10,713 nucleotides of DNA from NCBI GenBank assembly GCA_018896595.1, contig JAHIME010000085.1:1-10713 (forward strand). The letters are read 5' to 3'. The position numbers and the translations under genes are program-made. The stretch comes from Patescibacteria group bacterium. Its GTDB lineage: Bacteria > Patescibacteriota > Patescibacteriia > Patescibacteriales > VMTK01. This document shows positions 1 to 6,016 of the stretch, piece by piece. Under the pieces are notes generated by a model. The model saw nothing but the letters and a program-made list of their open reading frames with translations. It was not told the origin of the DNA and made no database searches. Each line of letters starts with the position of its first letter. Within the stretch, counting starts at the first letter, position 1.

Positions 1-672
1 GAATACGGTTATTTGTTTGTCGGGGAAAACTTGGCTATGAATTTCACTTCGGCCCGGTCCGCCCATGCCGCTTTAATGCTTTCGGAAAGCCATAAAAAAA
101 ATATTCTGAACGACAAATACGCTGATATAGGGCTGGCTGTTTTGCCGGGCGTAATAGACGGCAAACAGACCAATGTCTTGGTTGAATTGTTCGCTTCCAA
201 AAAACCGATTCAATTGGCCGAAGCAAAAGCGCCGGAAGCGAAAACAACGGCAGAGGCCCCGGCAGCCATTGCACTGCCTGCCGCCCCGCCGAATAACGTT
301 GCTGTTTCCGTTTTGCCGGCAGAGACTGTTGCGGAGAAATTACAGCCGGAATTAGACAAGCAAAATACCCAAGATATCAGCCCTAACCAAGCGCTGGAAA
401 ATAATGAAATCAGCGAAGTTAAATTCTTCGCGCCGCAAAAAAGCGAAAAAAACGCTTTAGCCGCGAAAATAATCAAGACATCCCGCTATATTTTTATTTT
501 TGGCTTGATAATAGTATCCGTTTCTCTGCTGATAAATATTTTTGTCAGAATCAGCATTCAGCACAAGCCGGTTATCGTCCAATCTTTTTTGGTTATAATT
601 TTTATTACCGGTTTGCTTTTTACCAAACTTCACTTTTTGGAAAATGTTTTGGATAAAATAGCGGTTTTGTGA
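1..672 (+). CDS. CAP-domain (SCP/PR1, YkwD-like) membrane protein, 3' part only
   Basis: The frame is open from the first base, so the 5' end lies outside the window; 223 residues are visible. Residues 1-65 match the second half of the CAP fold seen in bacterial YkwD-like secreted proteins: YGYLFVGENLA corresponds to the GENLA motif, SESHKKNIL to the SPGHRxNIL motif, followed by YADIGLAV and a closing strand (NVLVELFA). A Pro/Ala/Glu-rich linker follows (about 70-150), then two hydrophobic segments (about 163-184 and 192-208), so the CAP domain is probably tethered to the membrane by its C-terminus. Family members are mostly extracytoplasmic; the biochemical role in bacteria is poorly defined and I assign none. 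The TTG at 13 is not the start, because the motif block already begins upstream of it. The last codons overlap the promoter of the next gene. Confident on the family, not on function. Confidence 0.82.
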   Translation, partial: EYGYLFVGENLAMNFTSARSAHAALMLSESHKKNILNDKYADIGLAVLPGVIDGKQTNVLVELFASKKPIQLAEAKAPEAKTTAEAPAAIALPAAPPNNVAVSVLPAETVAEKLQPELDKQNTQDISPNQALENNEISEVKFFAPQKSEKNALAAKIIKTSRYIFIFGLIIVSVSLLINIFVRISIQHKPVIVQSFLVIIFITGLLFTKLHFLENVLDKIAVL

Positions 673-695
673 GAAGCAATAATAATTGCTATAAT
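667..695 (+). promoter_or_regulatory. Sigma70-type promoter for the P-type ATPase, predicted leaderless
   Basis: TTGTGA (667-672) is followed by a 17-bp spacer and a perfect TATAAT (690-695), with an extended -10 TG at 687-688. The -35 overlaps the stop codon of the CAP gene. A start about 7 nt after the -10 falls on or next to the ATG at 702, so the mRNA would have almost no leader. Confidence 0.65.
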
Positions 696-701
696 ACAGT
701 T

Positions 702-3341
702 ATGACACATAAAAAAGGGCTATCGTCCAAAGAGGCGAAAAAACGGCTCGCGGAATACGGAAGCAACGCGATAAAAGAGGTGGCAAAAAAATCATCTTTA
801 GAAATTCTTTTCAGGCAGGTAAAAAGCAATTATATAGTTTATTTCTTGCTGGCGGCCATGCTTATTTCTTTTTTTGTCGGCAAAAATCTGACCGCTTATG
901 TTATTCTGTGCGTAATTCTGCTTGTCGTGTTTACCGGTTTTATTCAGGAATATAAGGCGGAAAAAGCGATTGACGCGTTAAAAAAAATGATCACGCCGAT
1001 TTCCGTTGTAATTCGGGATGGCCGGGAGAAAGAAATTCCCACCGAAAAGCTTGTTCCGGGAGATATATTGATTTTAAGAACAGGGGAAAGGATTCCGGCT
1101 GATTGCGTTGTGCTTGAAGAAAGGGGGCTTTATGTCAATGAATCCGTTCTAACCGGAGAATCTAAAGAGGCGAAAAAGACCGCGCCCGTAAAACGCGATA
1201 ATTATAAAGACGAAAACACTCTTTTTATGGCTTCTTTTGTGGTTGGCGGAAAATGCGCGGCCGAGGCGGTTCATACCGGCATGAACACAAGATTCGGCAA
1301 AATTGCCGGCATGATTTCCACAATAGAAAAAGAACTGCCTTTGCAGAAAAAAATCAATAAAATCGCCAAATATATGGCGATTATCGGAGTCTCGGTTTCT
1401 TTGCTTACCGGTTTGCTGATTATTCTTAGAAGCGATTTAATCAACAATGAACTTATTGTCAATATCCTTATTTTAGTCATAGCCCTTTCGGTTTCCGCTT
1501 TTCCTGAAGGGTTTCCTGTTGTTTTAACCAGCACTCTTGCCATGGGCCAGTTTAGAATGGCTAAAAAAAACGCGATTATAAACAGAATGTCAATTATAGA
1601 AACATTGGGAGAAACAACGGTAATTTGTTCCGACAAGACAGGGACAATCACCAAGGGAGAAATGACAGTGGGAAAAATTTACGCTTTTGATAAATTTTAC
1701 GATGTATCCGGCGTAGGCTATGAAGCCGAAGGAGATATTATTTTAAATAATAAAAAAATTTCCGATGAAGATAAAAAATCTTTTAATCTGCTGTTAAAGA
1801 CCGCGGTGTTGTGTAATGACGCCAGCATGAAAAAAACAGGAAAAGATAATATTTATTCAATTATTGGCTCGCCTACGGAAGCGGCTTTGCTGATTTTAGG
1901 AGCCAAAGCCAATGTGTTTAAAGAAGATTTTAAGTGTAACGTGCAGGAAGAAATCCCGTTCAGCTCTGAAAGAAAAATGATGACGGTGCTTTGCGATGAA
2001 GGCAAGGATAAAAAATCATACGTTTATTCCAAGGGAGCTCCGGAGGTTATATTGGAAAAATGCGCTTATTGGCAGGGGAAAACCGGAGTTTTTAAACTAA
2101 TGGCGAAGGACAGGCGAAAAATTTCAGCCGCCGGCCGAAAAATGTCCAAAGAAACTTTAAGGGTTCTGGCTCTTGCCTGCAAACAGGTAAGTAACGCGAA
2201 AAATGAATTGGAAAATAATTTAGTGTTTTTGGGATTGACAGGAATGCAAGATCCGCCCAGAGAAGAGGTGAAAAACGCTTTGATTTTATGCGAAAAAGCC
2301 GGAATAAAAGTAAAAATGATCACCGGCGACAACAAAGAAACAGCCATGTCTATCGCCGAATGCGTCGGGCTTGGCTCCGGAGAGATTTTGGAAGGCAAAG
2401 ACATTGATAACTTATCCGATGAGGAATTAACCGCCAATGTTAAAAAAACATCAATTTTTGCCAGAGTAAGGCCGGAGCATAAATTAAGGATTGTAAGGGC
2501 GCTCAAGCAGGCCGGGGAAATCGTTACAATGACCGGCGACGGAGTAAACGACGCGCCTGCGCTGAAAGAAGCGCATATCGGCGTGGCTATGGGCATAAAC
2601 GGAACTGATGTTTCCCGTTCAGTGGCTGATATGATCCTTAAAGACGATAACTTTGCCACTATCGTGGAGGCCGTCAAGGAAGGCCGGACAATTTTTAATA
2701 ACATTCAAAAATTCGTAACTTATCAGCTTTCCTGCAATTTTGCCGAACTGCTTATTTTGTTCGTCGGGGTGCTGTTGGCTCCTCTGTTTGGCTGGGCCAT
2801 CCCTCTGTTGCTGGCTCTGCACATACTTTTTATGAATATAGTCACTGATAATTTACCGGCTATTACTTTGGGTTTTAATCAGTCCTCAAACGATCTTATG
2901 AACGACGGTCCGCGCGTAAAAGCCGAAATTTTAAATAAAAAACTGATTTCTTTGCTTATATTGACCGGAAGCATAATGGCGTTTTTCACTTTGCTGGCAT
3001 ATTATATTTTCTTTAATGTTTTGGGGCAAACCATGGAAGTCGCCAGATCCACGGCTTTGTTGGCGCTGATTATCCTTGAGATAGCGGCGGCGTTTAATTA
3101 CAGATCTTTCCGCAAGCTTACGTTGAACAGATCGCCGTTTGTCAATAAACATTTGGTTTACGCCTCAGGCGCGTCAATATTTTTTACGCTTCTTATTTTT
3201 TATTCGCCTTTGAGCCGCGTGTTTGAAACAACCCCCTTGCGCTTTATCAGCTGGATGACAGCAATCGGTTTTGCTTTTATCTTTTTATTTTTGTTTGATA
3301 TGATGAAAATTTTAAGCCGAAGTTACAAAAAATTATTTTAA
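702..3341 (+). CDS. P-type cation-transporting ATPase (P2, Ca2+-ATPase-like)
   Basis: Membrane ion pump that couples ATP hydrolysis through an aspartyl-phosphate to cation transport, probably Ca2+ export. The 879-aa protein has the full P-type set: an N-terminal cation-ATPase domain (GLSSKEAKKRLAEYG), actuator loop TGES (151-154), the M4 site PEGFP (268-272; PEGLP in classical Ca pumps), phosphorylation motif DKTGT with Asp311, KGAPE in the nucleotide domain (444-448), and hinge TGDGVNDAP (611-619). M5 carries NFAE with Glu682, and M6 carries NxVTD with Asn712 and Asp716, residues expected for SERCA/PMR1-type ion sites. About ten membrane segments are present and the length is normal for the family. 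I chose the ATG at 702 over a GTG at 669, because 669 overlaps the upstream stop codon and the best promoter, and family homology begins just after 702. Substrate (Ca2+ versus Mn2+ or other) is inferred from motifs only. Confidence 0.93.
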   Translation: MTHKKGLSSKEAKKRLAEYGSNAIKEVAKKSSLEILFRQVKSNYIVYFLLAAMLISFFVGKNLTAYVILCVILLVVFTGFIQEYKAEKAIDALKKMITPISVVIRDGREKEIPTEKLVPGDILILRTGERIPADCVVLEERGLYVNESVLTGESKEAKKTAPVKRDNYKDENTLFMASFVVGGKCAAEAVHTGMNTRFGKIAGMISTIEKELPLQKKINKIAKYMAIIGVSVSLLTGLLIILRSDLINNELIVNILILVIALSVSAFPEGFPVVLTSTLAMGQFRMAKKNAIINRMSIIETLGETTVICSDKTGTITKGEMTVGKIYAFDKFYDVSGVGYEAEGDIILNNKKISDEDKKSFNLLLKTAVLCNDASMKKTGKDNIYSIIGSPTEAALLILGAKANVFKEDFKCNVQEEIPFSSERKMMTVLCDEGKDKKSYVYSKGAPEVILEKCAYWQGKTGVFKLMAKDRRKISAAGRKMSKETLRVLALACKQVSNAKNELENNLVFLGLTGMQDPPREEVKNALILCEKAGIKVKMITGDNKETAMSIAECVGLGSGEILEGKDIDNLSDEELTANVKKTSIFARVRPEHKLRIVRALKQAGEIVTMTGDGVNDAPALKEAHIGVAMGINGTDVSRSVADMILKDDNFATIVEAVKEGRTIFNNIQKFVTYQLSCNFAELLILFVGVLLAPLFGWAIPLLLALHILFMNIVTDNLPAITLGFNQSSNDLMNDGPRVKAEILNKKLISLLILTGSIMAFFTLLAYYIFFNVLGQTMEVARSTALLALIILEIAAAFNYRSFRKLTLNRSPFVNKHLVYASGASIFFTLLIFYSPLSRVFETTPLRFISWMTAIGFAFIFLFLFDMMKILSRSYKKLF

Positions 3342-3375
3342 ATAAATTATTAATTAATTAACTAACAAAAAATTT

Positions 3376-4191
3376 ATGAGCAATGTATTTGATGTTGAAA
3401 AAATTGAAAGCCTAAAAAAAATAAAAAAGAATTTTTTCTTTATTACCGCTGTCTTTGTATCCGTAATTATTATTTTTGGCTCTATGGGGACAATCGGCGC
3501 CGGCGAGAGGGGAATTCTATTGCAATTTGGGGCGGTTAAAGACAGGGTATTTGACGAGGGTCTTTATTTTAAAATTCCCTTTGTTCAGCAAGTTGTTAAA
3601 ATTGACGTAAAAATGCAAAAAGATGAAGTGCCGGCCAGCGCGTCTTCTAAGGATTTGCAGATCGTCACTTCTAAAATAGCCATCAATTATCACCTTTCTC
3701 CCGATAAAGTAAATAATATTTGGCAAGATGTTGGAAAAGATTATAATTCTCGTATTATCTCGCCATCCATTCAGGAAGCGGTGAAAGCCGTAACCGCCAA
3801 ATTCACCGCCGAAGAGCTGATTATTAAAAGAGAAGATGTTAAGGAACAGATTAAAATTAATTTGGCTGAAAGATTAATTAAAAACAATATCGTGGTGGAT
3901 GAAATCAATATCACCGCTTTTGATTTTTCACAGTCGTTTAACGAAGCTATTGAGGCGAAAGTCACGGCGGAACAGCTGAAATTAAAAGCCGAAAGAGATT
4001 TGGAAAGAATAAAAATTGAAGCCGATCAGAAAGTTGTTGAAGCGGAAGGCAAGGCAAAGGCAATTAAAACCGAAGCGCAGGCCTTAATGTCTAATCCCCA
4101 GGTAGTGGAGTTGCGCTGGATAGAGAAATGGGATGGAAAAGTGCCGGCTTATTGGGGGTCGGCGAGTCCGTTTATTGGAATAAACAAATAG
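3376..4191 (+). CDS. SPFH/Band 7 (prohibitin-like) membrane protein
   Basis: 271 aa. A short charged N-terminus precedes one transmembrane helix (about 19-40), then the start of an SPFH domain (GERGILLQFGAVKDRVFDEGLYFKIPF) with the usual beta-rich block and the helix EAVKAVTAKFTAEELIIKRE. From about 185 to 240 there is an Ala/Glu/Lys coiled coil (EAKVTAEQLKLKAERDLER, EAEGKAKAIKTEAQA). The C-terminus (LRWIEKWDGKVPAYWG) resembles prohibitin-type proteins of this group. Family members form large membrane rings or scaffolds that organise lipids or control proteases; the partner here is unknown. No NfeD-like partner or FtsH gene is adjacent. The gap to the ATPase is 34 nt of A/T sequence with no clear promoter or Shine-Dalgarno motif, so cotranscription with the pump is plausible. 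HflC/HflK-like is the alternative name. Confidence 0.88.
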   Translation: MSNVFDVEKIESLKKIKKNFFFITAVFVSVIIIFGSMGTIGAGERGILLQFGAVKDRVFDEGLYFKIPFVQQVVKIDVKMQKDEVPASASSKDLQIVTSKIAINYHLSPDKVNNIWQDVGKDYNSRIISPSIQEAVKAVTAKFTAEELIIKREDVKEQIKINLAERLIKNNIVVDEINITAFDFSQSFNEAIEAKVTAEQLKLKAERDLERIKIEADQKVVEAEGKAKAIKTEAQALMSNPQVVELRWIEKWDGKVPAYWGSASPFIGINK

Positions 4192-4224
4192 AATGAATTC
4201 TGCCGCTTTTACCATAATATAATC

Positions 4225-5490
4225 ATGAAATTTATCCGCGATAAACAAAACAAAAAAACAGTCGTAGCGATGTCCCCGCGCAAATCCCTGCGGGATTCTG
4301 CGGGGCAAGCCGGCGAGCATAAAAAACGTATTGCGGTAGCAATGTCCGGAGGTGTTGATTCATCAGCCGTTGCTTTGTTGTTAAAAAAACAGGGTTATGA
4401 AGTAATCGGCATATTTATGCGATTGGGCGTTAACGAGGAAGACAATGAAGCGGCGGCTCGGCAAGTATGCCAAAAATTAAACATCAAATTTTATCCGATA
4501 AATTTAACGCAAGAATTCAGAAAAGAAGTAATGGATTATTTTCTTGACAGCTACGCCCAAGGGCTCACTCCCAACCCCTGCGTAAAATGCAACCAACTGA
4601 TTAAATTCAACGGCCTGCTTAAACTTGTTGAAAAATTAGGCGCTGATTATTTAGCCACGGGACACTATGCCCGCTTGCGGCGGGAATTTTCAATTTTCAA
4701 TTTTCAATTTTCAAATAAATCCAAAATCCAAAATCCAAAATCTCAAATTACCGCCATAGAAGGCAAAAAGACAAATATAAGATATAAGTTATTTAGAGCC
4801 GCTGATAAGAATAAGGACCAATCATATTTCCTCTACAATTTAACGCAAAGGCAGTTGGCGCGTGTTTTATTTCCTTTGGGCGATTATGCCAAAGAAGAGG
4901 TTAGAAAAATCGCTGACAGGGCCAAACTGCCGTATTTAACAAAAGAAAGCCAAGACATCTGCTTTTTAAAAGGCGACCATAATGATTTTTTGCGCCAGCG
5001 GCTGAAATTAAAACCGGGACCGATTATACTCCTCCGCCCTTCGGGCACCTCCTCTTATAAAGAGGAGGAAAGTGAGTGGTTAGGGAAGGTGATAGGCGAA
5101 CACCAGGGTCTGCCGCTTTACACAATCGGCCAGAGAAGGGGAGTGGAAATCGGCGGCATCGGCCCGTTTTATGCCGCAAAATGCGATTATAAAACCAATA
5201 CGCTTTATGTGGCAAGCAATGGGGATGATCCGGTTTTATACAGCGACGAGACGACGGCCAAAGATGTCAACTGGATTGCCGGACAAGAGCCGAAAATGCC
5301 CTTGCTCTGCGAAGCGGTAATAAGATACAGGCACAAGCCGGTGAAGTGCGAAGTCAAAAGTTGCGGAAATAAATATTTAATTAAATTTAATAAAGCGCAA
5401 AGGGCCGTCACTCCCGGGCAAAGTATTGTTTTTTATCAGGGCGACGAGGTTTTAGGCGGGGCGGTAATCCACGATACAGCATCCATTTAA
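4225..5490 (+). CDS. mnmA: tRNA-specific 2-thiouridylase MnmA
   Basis: Cytosolic enzyme that adenylates and then thiolates U34 of tRNA-Lys, -Glu and -Gln (s2U34). Visible landmarks: PP-loop AMSGGVDSS (39-47), NPCVKCN with the expected catalytic Cys122, ATGHYAR, KDQSYFLYNL, the second catalytic cysteine in SQDICFL (Cys246), then GEHQGLPLYTIGQRRG and the C-terminal beta-barrel. At 421 aa it is about 50 residues longer than the E. coli enzyme (about 368). The excess lies in three low-complexity inserts that coincide with DNA repeats: residues about 10-33, 154-175 and 269-286. None touches a catalytic motif. Upstream of the PP-loop there is a near-duplicate of its first strand (KKTVVAMS at 10-17, KKRIAVAMS at 33-41). 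The start is the ATG at 4225; the ATG at 4270 lies inside a hairpin element and is a possible alternative. A TATAAT at 4218-4223 lacks a good -35. The gene is followed by a strong terminator. Confidence 0.95.
   Translation: MKFIRDKQNKKTVVAMSPRKSLRDSAGQAGEHKKRIAVAMSGGVDSSAVALLLKKQGYEVIGIFMRLGVNEEDNEAAARQVCQKLNIKFYPINLTQEFRKEVMDYFLDSYAQGLTPNPCVKCNQLIKFNGLLKLVEKLGADYLATGHYARLRREFSIFNFQFSNKSKIQNPKSQITAIEGKKTNIRYKLFRAADKNKDQSYFLYNLTQRQLARVLFPLGDYAKEEVRKIADRAKLPYLTKESQDICFLKGDHNDFLRQRLKLKPGPIILLRPSGTSSYKEEESEWLGKVIGEHQGLPLYTIGQRRGVEIGGIGPFYAAKCDYKTNTLYVASNGDDPVLYSDETTAKDVNWIAGQEPKMPLLCEAVIRYRHKPVKCEVKSCGNKYLIKFNKAQRAVTPGQSIVFYQGDEVLGGAVIHDTASI
4274..4305 (+). repeat. Hairpin element in frame at the 5' end of mnmA
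   Basis: Nested stem: CCCCGC (4274-4279) pairs with GCGGGG (4300-4305), and inside it AATCCC (4283-4288) pairs with GGGATT (4292-4297) around a TGC loop. It encodes a non-conserved stretch (about residues 17-27) just before the PP-loop. It looks like an inserted small repeat; only one copy is in the window. Confidence 0.6.
4685..4744 (+). repeat. In-frame heptamer tandem repeats inside mnmA
   Basis: Two adjacent 7-bp arrays: four copies of AATTTTC (4685-4712), then three copies of AAATCCA (4717-4737) with a fourth decayed copy (4738-4744). The translation is a low-complexity Phe/Gln/Asn/Lys/Ser stretch between the ATGHYAR and KDQSYF motifs, where MnmA proteins normally have only a short linker. 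A third heptamer array of similar type lies before rpsM (8611-8631). Confidence 0.85.
5027..5090 (+). repeat. Dispersed hairpin repeat in frame in mnmA (family A)
   Basis: CCTCCTCTT (5048-5056) pairs with AAGAGGAGG (5060-5068) around an ATA loop, preceded by a small hairpin CGCCCTTCGGGC and followed by a tail ending GGTTAGGG. It encodes about residues 269-286, just before the conserved GEHQG. The same architecture recurs at 7396-7426 and twice at 9044-9133. Exact borders are uncertain. Confidence 0.75.
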
Positions 5491-5493
5491 ACG

Positions 5494-5523
5494 AAAAAAA
5501 ATCCGCCCTGGGCGGATTTTTTT
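5494..5523. terminator. Bidirectional rho-independent terminator
   Basis: Perfect stem ATCCGCC (5501-5507) / GGCGGAT (5511-5517) with a CTG loop, flanked by eight A on one side and seven T on the other, so it works in both directions. It lies 3 nt after the mnmA stop codon and can also end the minus-strand RNA that starts near 5799. Confidence 0.9.
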
Positions 5524-5799
5524 ATATATGAAATAATTTTGGAAAAGAAAAAGATTGGTAGCGTTTTGGTTTGGGGTTTGATTGTTGATTGAAGTTTGTT
5601 GTGTTGTGTTGTTTGGTTTGTTGGGTTGGGTTGGGTTTTGAGGTGTTGTTTTTTTGGTGTTGTGTTGCGGGGTTTGGTGTGTTGTTTTTTTTGGGAGGTG
5701 GGGAAAGTGGTGGATATAGTTCTAAGCCCTTAAGGCGTAAAACTATATCCGCCAGCTTATGCCCTGTTCCCTTTTAAACTTCAATCTGCTACCAATCTT
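5494..5799 (-). ncRNA. Predicted structured non-coding RNA of unknown class (about 250-306 nt)
   Basis: Seen: a near-consensus minus-strand promoter places the start at about 5799. The first 12 nt (5799-5788) pair perfectly with 5562-5551 (AAGATTGGTAGC / GCTACCAATCTT). After one unpaired base, 5786-5776 pairs perfectly over 11 bp with 5597-5587. The 24 nt between the two 3' arms form a one-sided bulge. Inside is a hairpin, 5754-5741 with 5721-5708 (14 bp, one G-U), whose loop could form a 5-bp pseudoknot (TAAGC with GCTTA). The strand from 5707 to 5563 is A/C-rich with a single G in 145 nt, so it should stay unpaired. Transcription would end at the terminator shared with mnmA. There is no credible ORF. 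I compared it by eye with tmRNA, RNase P RNA, SRP RNA and T-box leaders and saw none of their signatures; 6S RNA is not excluded but fits poorly. Function unknown. Confidence 0.72.
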
Positions 5800-5805
5800 G
5801 TTATT

Positions 5806-5833
5806 ATCATATCATATTTAAATAATATGTCAA
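5806..5833 (-). promoter_or_regulatory. Promoter of the minus-strand RNA
   Basis: On the minus strand: consensus TTGACA (5833-5828), 16-bp spacer, TATGAT (5811-5806). The start about 7 nt downstream is 5799-5800, which is exactly the first base of the RNA's closing stem. Confidence 0.75.
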
Positions 5834-5853
5834 GCCCTTAATATTAGCCAAAA

Positions 5854-5879
5854 ATTAATCCGCCAGCTGGCGGATTAAT
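5854..5879. repeat. 26-bp perfect palindrome
   Basis: Perfect dyad centred between 5866 and 5867 (core CCGCCAGCTGGCGG, arms extending through ATTAAT). There is no T-run directly after it, so it is a poor terminator. It sits between the promoters of the minus-strand RNA and alaS, so it may be an operator or a dispersed hairpin. Its CCGCC/GGCGG arms resemble the stem of the terminator at 5501-5517. Confidence 0.8.
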
Positions 5880-5882
5880 AAG

Positions 5883-5901
5883 TTATCCACAGTTATCCAC
5901 A
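5883..5901 (+). promoter_or_regulatory. Two tandem perfect DnaA-box 9-mers
   Basis: TTATCCACA occurs at 5883-5891 and again at 5893-5901, exactly 10 bp (one helical turn) apart and in the same orientation. This matches the strong E. coli DnaA box. I noticed no other exact copy in the window. They lie 20 bp upstream of the first alaS -35. DnaA-dependent regulation or an origin-related site are both possible; binding is inference. Confidence 0.55.
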
Positions 5902-5921
5902 ATTGGCTTAATAACCTGTTA

Positions 5922-5950
5922 TTGACAAAGCTTAAGCGCTGTGTTAGTCT
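5922..5950 (+). promoter_or_regulatory. alaS promoter P1
   Basis: TTGACA (5922-5927), 17-bp spacer, TAGTCT (5945-5950) with an extended -10 TG at 5942-5943. The predicted start near 5957 lies just before an A/T hairpin followed by a T-run. Confidence 0.55.
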
Positions 5951-5958
5951 ATCTTCGG

Positions 5959-5979
5959 AAGTAAATTATTACTTTTTTT
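5959..5979 (+). terminator. Weak A/T hairpin plus T-run at the start of the P1 transcript
   Basis: AAGTAA (5959-5964) / TTACTT (5969-5974) with a 4-nt loop, running into seven T in total. It could be an early attenuator for P1 or just A/T-rich sequence; the stem is weak. Confidence 0.3.
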
Positions 5980-5986
5980 ATTTTTC

Positions 5987-6015
5987 TTGCCAAAATTAGT
6001 TTTATTTTATATAAT
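5987..6015 (+). promoter_or_regulatory. alaS promoter P2
   Basis: TTGCCA (5987-5992), 17-bp spacer, perfect TATAAT (6010-6015). The predicted start near 6022 falls in the left arm of the REPIN-like element, making that element nearly the whole leader of the transcript. Confidence 0.65.
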
Positions 6016-6016
6016 A

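Noticed and set aside
13..672. TTG at 13 as the start of the first gene
   Set aside because: The CAP-domain motif block already runs across this point and the frame is open to the window edge, so the gene starts upstream.
2066..2704. 212-codon minus-strand reading frame inside the P-type ATPase gene, and similar minus-strand frames elsewhere
   Set aside because: They are shadows of clearly conserved + strand genes; no recognisable domain, promoter or independent codon signal.
4685..4744. CRISPR array
   Set aside because: The repeat units are 7 bp without spacers, and no cas gene is present.
5563..5707. Diversity-generating retroelement template or telomerase-like template in the A/C-rich stretch
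   Set aside because: No reverse transcriptase and no variable-repeat partner gene in the window; the resemblance is only in base composition.
5589..5777. 62-codon + strand reading frame rich in Leu, Cys, Phe and Gly
   Set aside because: It is the antisense of the A/C-rich RNA strand; its composition is low-complexity, it lacks a promoter on the + strand and matches no known fold.
5551..5799. tmRNA, RNase P RNA, SRP RNA or T-box leader
   Set aside because: None of the conserved words of these RNAs (tRNA-like CCA end, P4 core, SRP domain IV loop, T-box sequence) is present by eye.
5801..5901. Full chromosomal origin (oriC)
   Set aside because: Only two DnaA boxes and no dnaA, dnaN or rpmH nearby; kept as DnaA-box sites only.
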